Source: Yarrowia lipolytica (Eukaryota > Ascomycota > Dipodascomycetes > Dipodascales). From it: a stretch of 64,000 bases of DNA. Made by a program: the position numbers and the translations under genes. The notes beneath the pieces were generated by a model, which worked only from the letters and a program-made list of their open reading frames with translations, did not search any database and was not told the DNA's origin. The stretch's first letter is position 1. The number at the start of each line of letters is the position of its first letter. This document shows, piece after piece, positions 45,212-57,055 of the stretch. The stretch covers positions 1,920,501-1,984,500 of the forward strand of contig NC_090772.1 in the NCBI RefSeq assembly GCF_001761485.1, in the 5' to 3' direction.

Positions 45212-48200
45212 CCACGCCCGACTCGTAACCTCCACCAACTACAGTACGATCCACCTGCATCGCAAATGTCATACCACAACCCCTGAACAACGGAGAATGC
45301 GCAACTTTAGGCTTGGCGCGGCGGGTCACGTGACGCGATAAGCGAGCGGCGGCGAGGGACTGTGGGAGGTGGGCCGAAGAGAGGGTGGTTTAGAGAGTGC
45401 GATTTAAGGTGATTTATTGGGTATTAATTTGAGCGTTTTTGAAAATGATGGAATTTTGAAAATTGAAATGGAAAATTGGAAAAATTTGGGAAATTTGGAA
45501 AAAATGGAAAAAATGGAAAAAATGGAAAAAGTGGGAGAAAGCCAGCTCTGAAATAAAACCGGTCTGAATATAACCACTCTAGACCAATTCAATCACTCTC
45601 ACGCCATCCTATTCTCTCCCCATTATCATCGTCAATTCTACGGTCACCATGACAACTGGAGGTTGCTACGACTCCAATCCAACCCAAACCAGACATTCCA
45701 CCTAACCCCCACACACGCCACACGTCTCCAGCGGCTGTGAGGAATCTACACTACCCCTTTGGTGGTTGTTGGGCAAGGTACGTTAGCCGGAGGTTAAGTT
45801 GGATTTGGTTTTTGAGGTGTAATTTTGGGGGCGTTTTGGGGGGGGACAAGAAGGCGGAAATGAACTTTTTAAAATCATAATCAAGTCTCTTGAGCGAGAA
45901 GAATACAATGGGAGTCTTGGATAATGCGTAGCGGCATTGCTCGGCGTCGTGAGGTGTCTCTTAAAAGTGTCAAACCAGCAACCTGCTGTACACAACTTTA
46001 ACCGTCTCCTGTTCTGGAAATCCGCTTCCCAGTTTCGTTGGCAGATGGACTTGGTGTCGATGGTCTTAGGCTGGAGTTTATTGCGCGGCTTTGGATTTTT
46101 CTTGGACTCGAGAACCAGGGCAATTCGGGGGGACCAGGGGGATCAGAGGGATCAGAGGGATATAGGGTCATTTGTCCCGTACCTCCTGAGCCCTCCTGAG
46201 CTCCATTCAGCGCCCTGACTAACCGCCAGACATCTACTGTACTTACGCCATCTACTTGTGATGACACATTAGACCATTCCTGACACTCCCTTGGTACAGT
46301 ACTTTTAGCATGTTTTGGGGTGAAAAGAAAAGAAAAAAATGGCAAAAAAGACAGCAAAAAGGACTGGAAAAAATGAGTGAAAAAGAAAGAAAAAAATCAA
46401 ACAAGGTTCGAGAGGAATGGCTGGGAAATTTAAACTTTTCCCAAAGCAGAAATGACTGGGGTGAATGTATCGTGCTGAATCGCGTGTTTTTGTGAGAAAA
46501 TAGAGGTATTTTACGCGATAAACTGATTCTTCACCCTCTTGAACCCGTAATGACACGCTTTATTCACGCGCACTGTCCCCCCAAGTCTCCCCAGCAGTCA
46601 CTATTAAGGTCGGCTAAAAATCCACTACAATCCCGTTGAACTTTATTTTACCTTTTTCCACATCTAGGTTTGGCAGATATTGCCAAAAAGTGCATCTGAC
46701 GCATACGACACGACTTTGCACGATACGGTGTCTATAGCCGTGTTGACAAGGGTTGTGGGTGGAGAAGGAGGGCTTGGGGTGGTCGTGGAGTTGGGGGGGA
46801 ATGTTTTTAGGGCGTTCTCGCGGCGGAATATGAGATATGCTGTGTGGGGACAGGAATGCCATTTTTGGTGGCTCAGTGCAGATCAGATCTCCACCCCTGG
46901 CTTTCGTCAACCGCGACGACGACATGTGGACCTGATCTTCGCTGTCAGGCACACTCCTGGTTATCAGGGGTAGTTTTGGAGACGGGTGTGGAGGTGTGGA
47001 GGTGTAGTGCGAGTGGTGCGGTAGTAGGAGCAGAGCCTTCGACTCGTGTTCGCGGTATGAGTGGCGCTATAGAGACTTGCATTAGACTGGCGAAATGGCG
47101 CGCTAGTATAGAATGGTGACAAGGATGGCGGAATGATAGAGTGAACGGAGACAGCGTATCTGAGTGGAAAAAAACCGATTCAATTTGTCTTCAGTCTGTC
47201 TGTCAACGGCCGGTGTATGGAGGATGTGGAATGGTCTAAGACAGACTCGTGAATGATTTGCAACTTATTAAAAGCCATCATCAGATCAGACAGAACCCAT
47301 CCTACAGACAACACCCGTCCCATAGACAAATCCGTCTCGCACTATCCTCGATGGTCATATCTAGATCCTCGTGAGGTCGGCCAACATGTCTGTCCTCGGT
47401 ATGATGGCTCCACAATCCTGAGCTGTTGCTGGACTGATCATCTCAAAAGTGTCTCTCTTGAGTCGGCTTCCAGCATTCTAATTGGTTATACTGTAGCGGT
47501 TCTACTGTAACCAAATCAGTACCTCAGTGGACATAACCGATTGACGGCCGAGGCAAGGTTGTGGAAGTCGATTGGTGTCAGTAGAAAAGCCTCAATCATG
47601 TGTGCCACAAGATCTCCATTACGCCGAACATGAGCAGGGACCTCTTTTTTGAGCTTCTCCTCTTTCTTTTTTCACTCTTTGTCACATCTCGGAAGCGCGT
47701 CCCACCGTCCTCCGAACTTGCCATCATCACAAGCCTCTCATTCACTTCCACTCATCTGTGTGGATGTGTAAGTCTCTCCAGCGAGGAGCATGAGCGTAGC
47801 TCGACGTGTGTGTATCTCGGCTGTACCAAGGTCTTTGCCTCCCAGTTCAGCTCCAGGTCGCATCCTTTCGCTGCCGTCCGCGGACAAGATCAAATCACCA
47901 ATCATGTGATAACATGGATGGGAGTCCACTACCCCAAGAATAGTTCCCTGTACACGCACCGGGAACGTAGTCGTCGTGTGAAGCAACAGATAACCTGTTC
48001 GATACACCTCAATAATGCTTTGGTGGATATAAAATTCCTAGGAACAGATTTGCAGAACCTCTTGTTGATATCTTGGAGATACCTCTCCATCTCCCGTGCA
48101 TGGGCATGTTCAAGGCCGCATCCGATACATGATTCGACATCAACCAAGACTGGCTTCCAGAATAGGAGTCATCAGATTGCCGGTTCTTGGACTTCTATAA

Positions 48201-51200
48201 CGGACATGTACCACCTTACACAAATCACCTTTACAGGATACTGTTCATCTAACTGCAATGAACGCAAGTGTTTGTCAGTGTCAGTGATTCCACGACAATC
48301 TTCAATCTACAAGTACATACTCCAATTGGCGACAGTCAATTGCCTGCTACAATACTTGCACACTATGTACTATACTCGCTCGAATCGGCTCCATTGTTGA
48401 TCGATGACAGTCAACCACATCTTGCTGTTCGGCTGTTCGAAGACAGTCGCTCCGCGACCTTGACGAGATGTTTCAGATTTGTTTGAGAGCAGGAACCCTT
48501 TGAGTTGGTCATTCAACCCCCTTTTTGTATTTTTAGTATTTTTTTAGTATTTTTTTAATACTTTTAGTACTTTTTGATACCTCTTTTTTTTTCTCTCGCT
48601 AAATATAACGTTTCGCTATCTCACGTCTGAGCTGCGGGTTTCGCTACTACACAACGGTATCGGAACTTTATCTGGTGATGTTTAGAACACTATGTCTTTT
48701 TTCTTTGCCTTTTCCCCCTGTTTTTCTCTCCTTACTTCTCGCTTTCACCCTCGGCGCCAAGCAGCTGGTTCTTACCTTCAAGAAGAGGACTTTTTTTTTT
48801 TGAATGTGGAAAGGAGTGGATCTCCACGGGCATCAGAGACAGGGTCGAGCTCTTCATCGGCCTACTTGTACTAGAAGACTCAGGAAAACTCCTACTCTCT
48901 GTGTCAGTATTTGCTGATCTACAATCTCTTTGTGGTGACCGAGCAAGCACGTGGTGTCCTAGGAGTGGGTTGTAAGTCGTTACATTAACTACATCTAATC
49001 TAATCAATCAATCTCATCTTCATTAGATTCTCGTTGAGATCAGATATCATGAATCACCAATGTATCTGCCAGATCCATGTAGAAAACCTGAAGTATCATC
49101 AACCAATAACTTACAAACGATAACTTTTTTGATGAGCCTTCGCAGTGTCAAGTAAGAGTACTTTCGACAAGGACCTGAGGATCAGGTGATGATTCGCGAG
49201 CCTCCCACTCTTTTTCACAACTGTTGTCTGACTATAAAGCTGATTTTCTAGTTGTGAGTATCGCCATTACCATCAACAATAGATTCTAACCCAAGTTGAT
49301 GTGTATGTGATTTGTCAACTTCATATTCCCATTTTCGTTGTAAATACGACTCGGGTACAAATTTAGCAATACTCTCGAGTTCAAATTTTTATATATTTGT
49401 TTGTTTAAAACACTACTCTGAAACTCTGGTTGCTTTTCTGGGACTGATACCTCACGGGTTTGGTGGAGACACGAGATATGGAGGCGGGGAGTCCATCAAT
49501 CGAAAGCGCTATGTCAGGGGATTCAATTGGTACCATTCTGAGTTATATCGACAAACACGACGGACACGACGGACAGAGTAAGTAGAATGCGTTAACTGGT
49601 GCGATATCCGTGCCACATGGTTGCGGTAAAAACGTGTGTTAAGTGTATGAGTGATATTTATCTTCTGCCGTTCGCTCCAACTAATGATAGACGGATGTGT
49701 ACAGTCGTTCAGTTTCTGGGATTCAGACAATCAACCAAAAGTACTCAGGGCATGACTATGACGAGTTTGACAATGTGTTAAGCAATATACCATCGAACAG
49801 TCTGGGCACAATAATGCTCAGAAGGAGCTGAGGGAAAGGGGAGTATTTTGTGTCATTTCTATCCCATAAAAGAGCCATTTCAATGTCTCTGAACAGGTAT
49901 AGTTCTCAGATATCTTTCGAAGGCTGTTGATAGTCCATTTATTGCATGTATGGTGGTGTTGGGACGTGTTGCAGCTGCCAGAATCTACTTCCATGGCCCC
50001 AAACGTCCTTGCAATGTTCGTACAACCAGTAATGAACTGCAGATTAAGCCCAGATTCTTGTATTACAGTGTTTTTACTTGTTTTATGACCATACCGTCTA
50101 AACTACTGCTTAAATCCATGGCAACATTGTAATAATTGCCGTTGTACTACTAGTTCTGCTAGCAAACCTCACGTATGTAGTTGTAAGAGAGCACACACAA
50201 TCCGTTTGGAAAGCAATCTTCATCACCACTGGGCCTGGACATCTATTTCGTTATTATCTATAGTACTTGTAGAGTCTCAGGGCTTTTATAGCTCCTACCA
50301 ATTAGTCATGAGAGGAACCAGTTTGGTGATAGACACATGTCCATCCTGTAGAGAGTGTCAGAGTGTCTAATCAACCAGTTTTGTGATCTTCAATAAAGAC
50401 GGATGATACGGATGATACGGGCCGAACAATCTGATGTCGACGATAGTTACTCTCCTTGACTGGGCGTTTGTGAGGGCGCGGTGAGGGAGAGAAATAGGAG
50501 AGGTCCCCCCTCCCCCAAGACCATACTGTGATGACACCTGCCCGCGGTGGACAAAATTCAAGGAGTCAAATGGGCCTTCACCTACGCCGGTCGCCCCCTT
50601 GTCTTCCCGGCTCAAGTCTTAATCTTGGCTTGCTTCGACCCTGACGACTTGGCCTGTGAAGCCCGAAGATGTAGTAGAGGTTGCAGAACCGGCGTCTGTT
50701 GAAGATGTTGGCTACCTCAGGATGACCACAGCTATGACCATGGTTATCAGATGTGCCCACATCTAGAAATGCCTGGACATTGGCTATGCGTGGGAAGTTC
50801 TGACGGCCGGAGAATCTGACCGAGGATTGGGTATACTCAGAGTTCAAATCAACCGAGGAGCATCGACATCCTTTTGAACACTCATGTATCCACAAGACAG
50901 CACTTGCCATGCTGGATGTTGCCCAAGTAAATACACATCAAAGAGGTATCAGCGGCCCTGGAAATCCAATGGGACTCTGGCGTCAGCATCGGAGAGTAAC
51001 ACACGCCGCTAAACTCCCAGCACTTGTGAAGACGAGGTTTCTGTCGCAAGTCACGGTATAAGGAATCTTGTGGAATGCCACTTCACGTCGTAGAGAGAGG
51101 CAGCATGAAGCACAGCAGTCCTAGGGCCTGGTAGGAGGACTCTGGTACCTTCCTTACCTTATTGTTGACTCCATGAGCCGTTTTCCTGGTGCTCACCAGC

Positions 51201-52253
51201 AGAACCGCAGAAACTTTCAGTCCCTTAGTCCATATGTGTGTTCCAAAGATTCTTAAGAACAGCCTTACACGGTGTGCAAGATGTTTGTATCAAGTTGCTC
51301 CGTCATGGTGAGATATGCAGACAAACTACCTCCGAGTCCAGATTAGGAATCCTCCAGTGACAGTGAGCTGTTCAACACTTGGAAGGCTGGCAGTGAGTTA
51401 GCAGCCCATTCACATTCTTGATTGTGATGTGCCCTCTTCCACACACCATTGGCCATTGCGGTTGTGGAGAGAGACATTCCAGTAGCCTAGGACTCGGCTT
51501 ACAGTCTTGCCATCCGGTCCCTGAGTGGTAATCATCGCCAAGGTGAGAGGTGCATAGTCCATTTGTCTGACATGTAGATTGAGTGATGCCTTGTGTGCCC
51601 GTGGTCGAACATGGTCGAGCATGGTAGCAGTGCTGCAGTTCGGAGTACCCACCTCCTAGATTGTAATCAGATGGGGGTGTTTTTACCTGAGTAGACAGGA
51701 AGATATCGAAACAACTTAGTAGATTAGGTAGTTCCCAGATAGCGCGGGGTTGGTCTGACTGGCGTAGATCCGATAGGACTTGGGACTGGCAGAGTCGTAG
51801 AGAGAGGATGGAAACATCACTGCCGTATTGGCCTAGAGCCAGAGCTTTTGGACCTTCAACCGCAAGTTTGTGTACATAACGCTTCCTCCTGAAGTGTCTT
51901 CAACCTTTCGCATTCCTCATACAGTGATACGGACGGAATATCGCAGCAATCGAGAGAAGTACCGCGCGCCATACAGCTTCTCGAAGTAGAAACCGAATCA
52001 CTGAATGACCCAATTGAGATGTTTTGCCAAAAAGTTGTAAACATCGCTGCCCAAGTTATAAACCTGCTTGTAGGTTGACGCCGAGGTGGTAGAGATGGTT
52101 CATGGTCTGGTTCTCTCTGAGTTGGTGAACGTGATGCAGTTGATGCAAAGGGATTCCACAGGTTGGTGGATCTTACGGGCTCAATATTTTCCTTCAGGTC
52201 GCACATGTTAGAGTGTGGCTTCTGCTTACAAGTAGCAATCGTCATCTCTCTCT

Positions 52254-52445
52254 TCAGCCACAGCCCCCCGCTATGCCAGAGCGCACCATGTCCTTAAGAA
52301 TCAGCGTCCGTCGTTCGACCAGCCCGTTAGAGCTGGTATGGTAAGCCGCAGAGTTGTTAAAGGAGATGCCATAGTTGTGGCAGGTGTTGACGTAGGCATC
52401 CGAGTTGACGGGTGGCCTTGGTTGGTCAAAATCTCGGTACTCCAA
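52254..52445 (-). mobile_element. LTR-retrotransposon integrase relic, probably Ty3/gypsy type
   Basis: A minus-strand fragment of about 63 residues has GISF, then SAAYHTSSNGLVER and a following LILKDMVRSG. This is the conserved end of the integrase catalytic core, where the last catalytic Glu sits in NGLVER. LTR retrotransposons share this pattern; the spacing and the LKDMVR block suit Ty3/gypsy. Upstream and downstream sequence shows only fragments of open frame, no LTRs are visible, and the element is clearly broken and seems old. The neighbouring 50.5-52.2 kb may hold more of the same or of other elements. Confidence 0.55.
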
Positions 52446-52660
52446 CTACAAACTTGGGGGAAGTGGTCATCTGGATGTTTCAGGCTGAAACCAACCGCAA
52501 CTGAGTCGTACCATCTAGTCGTGAGGTTGCATAGAGAGTTAAAGAGAATTTCTTCTCGTCATACTGTGGCTTCTTCAACAGCTGTTGATGTTTCGAAACC
52601 GGCAAAGCCTGAGTACATACAGTACAGTGCCTAAGTATGGTGCCCAAGTACTGTACTGTA

Positions 52661-52701
52661 CCTGAGGAACAGTACCTGAGGAACAGTACCTGAGGAACAG
52701 T
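52661..52701. repeat. 14-bp tandem repeat, three copies
   Basis: CCTGAGGAACAGTA starts at 52661, 52675 and 52689. It lies just beyond the 3' end of the GPI-protein gene and next to a TACTGTACTGTA motif. Confidence 0.85.
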
Positions 52702-52751
52702 GTCTCTCTCACTTTGGGAAACTCTTCTACTAGAGATATATCAATTACTTA

Positions 52752-54761
52752 TTACAACAAAAAAGCGGCGGCTCCCAGCGCCATGGCCAGTCTCGGAGCG
52801 GCACGGGAAACAGCCGAGTTGGCCTGTTTGGGGAGTTGGGCCGGGGCGGGAGCTTGAGCGGGCGACTTTTCAGCTTGAGCGGGCGACTTTTCAGCTTGAG
52901 GCGGGCGAACTTTTCAGCTTGGAGCGGGCGGCACTTTTCAAGCTTGAGCGGGCGACTTTTTCAGCTTTGAGCGGGCGACTTTTTCAGGAAACTTGAGCGG
53001 GGCGACTTTTCAGCTTGAAGCGGGCGACTTTTTTCAGCTTGAGCGGGCGACTTTTCAGGCTTGAGGGGGGCGACCTTTTCAGCTTTAAGCGGGCGACCTT
53101 TTCAGCTTGAAGCCGGGCGACTTTTCAGCTTGAGCGGGCGACTTTTTCAGCTTTGAGCGGGCGACCTTTTCAGCTTGAGCGGGCGACTTTTCAGGGACTT
53201 GAGCAGGCGACTTTTCAGGGACTTGAGCAGGCGACTTTTCAGGGGCAGCTTGAGCAACTGGAGTCTTAACTGGAGTCTCAACTGAAGTCTTTACAGAAGA
53301 CTCAGCTGAAGCCTCACCTGAAACCTCTCCTGAAGCCTCACCTGAAGCCTCAGTGTCACATGGAACAGTAATGGTCACGGTCTTGCCCTTGCAGGCATCA
53401 CAAACAGTCACCAGAGTGGTGGAGGTTGCATTGACGGGCACATTGGTCGAGAGAACCACGACAGGAGTGATACATCCGTCCGAGTCGCAGAAAGTGACCG
53501 TTTTGGTGATGATGGAGTTGGTTCGCTGTACCGGAGTAGTCAGAGCGGTGGAGTTGTAGTTGGAGTTGGTGTTGGTGTTGGCATTCGAGTTCACATTCGA
53601 GTTCACATTCGAGTTGACATCCGAATTGGCACTGGAAATGTCTGTCGCTTTGGTCGACTCGGTTGAGGAACCTGTTGTCTTGTCTGAAGTTTTTTCCGAG
53701 GCTTGGTCCTTCGGATCTGTTGACTGTGTTTCCTCGCCCTCACCATGGCCTTGACTGGTGACACTGTTGGCGGTAGAGTCAGATTCAGGGGAGTCGGACT
53801 CTACAGCGGTTCCAGTTTGAACGGAGGCGGACGGAGGGATCGATGAAGAAGCGGGGAGTGGAGTGACAGGCGCAGATACGGAGGAGACAGACGAGACCGA
53901 CGAAGGTACGGAAGAAACCGACAAAAGAGTGACTTGCTCTTCCGAGGAAGAAACCGACAAAGGAGTGGCGGGCTCTTTCGCCGAAGAAACCGACAAAGGA
54001 GTCACGGGCTTTTTCGCCGAAGAAACCGATGAAGAAGTCACGGGCTCTTTCGCCGAAGAAACCGACAAAGGAGTCACGGGCCTTTTCGCCGAAGAAACCG
54101 ATGAAGAAGTCACGGGCTCTTTTACCGAAGAAACCGATGAAGGAGCGACGGGCTTTTTCGCCGAAGAAACCGATGAAGAAGTCACGGGCTCTTTCACCGA
54201 AGAAACCGAAACAACAGACGAAACCGGACACTCAGAACTAATGAATCCCAACTGACACTCCAAAGAAGTGACCACCTCCAAAAGAGTGACAAGAGCCCGG
54301 GAAGCGGCGGGTTCTGTTGCAAACCCTCCAATTGCACCGCTTAGAAGGCCGTACCACGTAGCAACGTTTATAGAAGCCAGATGGATGGCCAGCGACGGGT
54401 TGTAGTTGGTGATGATGGAGGAAACCAAGTTGGTGGCGCTGACGTAATCGGAACTCTCCTCGTATTTGGCAATGGTATCCTGGATGAGGGAAACAAAGGG
54501 AGGGATAAGCGCCGCACTCCACTTGAACTTGATGGTGTTTTCGAGAGCGGCGGTGAAGGCGGGTTGGAGGTCTGAGTTTCCCAGCAAAAGATTGACCAGA
54601 GTTTCTACCTGTTTGCTGGCAACATCATCGTCAACGTTGCTATTGTGGGCAGAAACGATACCGTTAGATATTCCCGTGGCAATGTCGTTCAGAATAGCAT
54701 TGTCGAGTTTGATCAGAGCAGCTAAGGAGCCCCCGGCGAGAAAGATTGATGATAGTCTCAT
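52752..54761 (-). CDS. Serine-rich GPI-anchored cell-wall protein, reading interrupted in a repeat array
   Basis: The start at 54761 opens with a signal-peptide-like MRLSSIFLAGGSLAALI. Residues about 25-180 form a unique helical domain. Next come about nine copies of a 12-residue Ser/Val/Lys/Pro repeat (SSVSSAKEPVTS type), a Ser/Thr/Asn-rich stalk, a small cysteine pair region (TVTFCDSDGCITP and VTVCDACKGKTVT), and a KSPAQAE heptapeptide array. The longest open frame stops inside the array at 53085. Beyond the array, in the same overall frame, lies a C terminus ending at 52752 with ANSAVSRAAPRLAMALGAAAFLL, a good GPI-attachment signal. Array copies differ by one- and two-base length changes, so the local frame wanders. 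This is either a sequencing or assembly fault or real decay. Family and ligand are unknown; a mannoprotein of the cell surface is likely. Read through, it would have 669 residues. Confidence 0.8.
52856..53250. repeat. 21-bp coding array (KSPAQAE) with scrambled unit lengths
   Basis: About 16 units of CTTTTCAGCTTGAGCGGGCGA type on the plus strand (KSPAQAE when read on the minus strand). Many units carry one or two extra bases in A/T or G runs, giving unit lengths of about 21-27. The last few units towards 53,250 change to KSPAQVPE. The variation sits mostly in homopolymer runs. Confidence 0.9.
53935..54225. repeat. 36-bp coding repeats in the GPI-protein gene
   Basis: About eight units encoding PVTSSSVSSAKK-like 12-mers alternate between two variants (TSSSVSSAKK/E and TPLSVSSAKE/R). 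They stay in frame without length changes, unlike the neighbouring 21-bp array. Confidence 0.85.
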
Positions 54762-57055
54762 TGTTGAGAGCGCAGATGGGTTGGAGGTGTATCGGGGGGC
54801 GTTTTGTGGGATTTATATAGTCCATTGCAATGTTTATGAGCAGGTCGTGATCGTGGGCTAGGTTGAGAGGTGTTTGAAGAAGGAATGTGCCGATTGGGAA
54901 GATTAGGAGAGCTGATTCGTGCTGGTTCATGGGCTAGGTCGGCGACTGACTGACTTACTGACCCCCGACCTACTTCTGTTCTGTCAGTTGCCGGACCAAC
55001 TTCTTTGTCCGCGCTGGAATCTTTCATGAGACATGAGAGCTGATATACAGACATGAGTTTGGTCGGCGTACTTGCGGCCATTCCGTCGTTCGTGTGTGCA
55101 CTGTTCTTTCCGACAGGAGGACGGCAGGGAGAATGGTTCCAGTATCTTTGGAATGAAGGGGGAGACTATGCCCAGAAAGTCGCCAAAACAGGTGCATTTT
55201 CAACATACCAGGCTGGTTGCTTCTCTAGAAGGAAAAAGGTTGGAGGAGCTGATGGTGGTCCGGGGTTCGCTGAAGATTTCTGAGTGACTCGACGAGACTT
55301 CCTCCCTTTCTTGCTCAGCACACTGGTTCGATATCAACTTGCGAGCAGAATTCCCGTTTGATTCCATTGGTCCAAGTCAGAGGTTGCCCAAACATTACAA
55401 AACACTAGACCCACTCGACCCGGTTCTGGACCTAGTGGGTTCTGGACCCTGGTCCAAACAGATGCAGGGCCTGGACCGTTTTAGTTGACAGAAGAGATGG
55501 AATGTGGGCAAGCCGGAAAAGTCGCCTTTTCCAACGACAATTCCGCCTTAATCGAGAGTAGAGACGACTAACCGGCTTCTCCACTCCCCCCTGGGTTTGA
55601 GACAAGTCCCCGTCCGATTCTGTCCAGACTACCAGATAATGTGACTGCGATGAGAGAGACGGCGTCATCTCTGGACCGATAGCACTGACGACGTTATCAC
55701 TGACTCGAGAGACCTAAAGATGTCACCCTTGAACTCAGAGCCTGACGATATTCTCACTGAATGCCAACGCCAAACACGCCCATTATGGACCCGCTATCCG
55801 ACATTCCACGCCCAGCAAACGATGCTCCTCAAAACAACGAGGGCTGTGGCATTAAAAAGACGCCAGGCTGTCAGTCTAGATTAATGCCGTCAATAAATGT
55901 TTTTTGAAGTCCTTGCAACTTTTGTGTTAATCTGGTTGTTTTTGGAGTTGTGACCAGTTAGGGAGCCTGGTTGCTGAAGGCAGGACCCAGAGAATCCATT
56001 GTTGCGACTGTATAACACCAAATTACTCATTACGAGTTCGGAAAACTGCTGCAAACCACTGCGTCTATATGGACCATCTACAGTAATCTCCTGGGCTGCA
56101 GATGATGACGTAATAGCCCTCTCCAGGGACGTTAATCAGGACACACTGTGGTAAAAAGATGACCGATTTGCGCGGACTTTGCCACTCTTTAAAGGTATGC
56201 TAACACCAGCCATACTTGATAGTTGTAATCCACCACGGTCAAATATGGAATTTAGCACCTCCTATTTCATGTCAGAGTCTTATTTAGACCTCTCGGAGTG
56301 CAATACAGCGACAATACAACTGCCAGCAGACTCTAGAGACATGGAGACGAAGACATGGATATGATGAGATGGATATGAAGAGACGGATATGATGAAATGG
56401 ATCTGAAGAGAAGCAGATTCATGGTCTGTGGTCTTTTTGTGAATTTCAATGCTGGCCAAACTCGTAACAGTACAAGCACGAGTGCTGTCACAGGCCAAGG
56501 TCAGACTAGACCCACATTACAAGTACAGTACAAGAACAAAAAAAAAGGGTATAAATGCACCTTGGTATGGTAACTCCTTAGATTCTGGAATGCTTACTGA
56601 CCAATTCCGCCACTCGGTGACTATTCCGTGTTGTGACTCGGTTTTTCCTCAGTACAAGTGGGTATATGTCTACCAAGTAGGTGTTGTAGTACTTTTGTAC
56701 TTGTACTTGTTGGTGAGAACGCAGGAATTCCGAGAACGCAGGAAATCCGACAACTAAACCACTTGATTTCTTTCTTTATCTATTGCATTTTCTCTCTCCG
56801 ATATCTTTTTCCCTAATATATCGTTTTCTTTTTCTTTCTGCGTCCACAATATTCTCAAAAAACTTCATTATTTTCTTCATTATTTTATTCTAATATTTCA
56901 CACTCGCACACAAAAATGCATATAAGCTGCATGACGATGCACCATGCCGTGCGGCTCGAAAAATACAATCTCCATTGGGACTAAGTAAACATGCACCGTG
57001 TGCCAACCTCCGTCATTTCGATCACAACCTTGTAGACACCGCGAGCGACGGAAAA
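54762..57055. other. Spacer upstream of the GPI-protein and Cut12-like genes
   Basis: This 2.3-kb divergent intergenic region has no recognised gene. It contains degenerate GGATATGATGAGAT repeats near 56,350-56,410 and TACAGTA motifs near 56,090 and 56,521. A long pyrimidine- and T-rich leader (56,760-56,900) precedes the Cut12-like gene. That gene's frame is open upstream to about 56,975 but lacks an ATG before 57056. Confidence 0.55.

Larger units (their letters stand above)
43174..52253. other. Nine-kilobase stretch without a recognised gene
   Basis: The cyclin promoter and leader occupy the first part, with GT-rich repeats (43,260-43,600). Pyrimidine-rich sequence near 43.98-44.27 kb leads to ATGTCGAG followed by GTAAGTGAG, a possible first exon described separately. 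The heptad-coding 21-bp array is at 45065-45211. A 266-codon plus frame at 47600-48400 is the longest in the region but has no family resemblance, and both strands are open there. AT-rich repeats occur near 45,460-45,535 (GGAAAAAAT units). Frames on the minus strand at 50.5-51.7 kb and 51.9-52.2 kb may belong to decayed mobile elements. Two TACTGTA motifs lie at 47489 and 47503. Confidence 0.45.

Noticed and set aside
47600-48400. 266-codon plus-strand frame
   Set aside because: The longest frame in a gene desert, but with mixed composition, open frames on the opposite strand, and no domain or motif that I recognise. Kept only as a note in the stretch entry.
49256-49292. Possible minimal intron with donor GTGAGTATCG and TTCTAACCCAAG
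   Set aside because: About 40 bases long, with no coding sequence on either side that reads as a protein.
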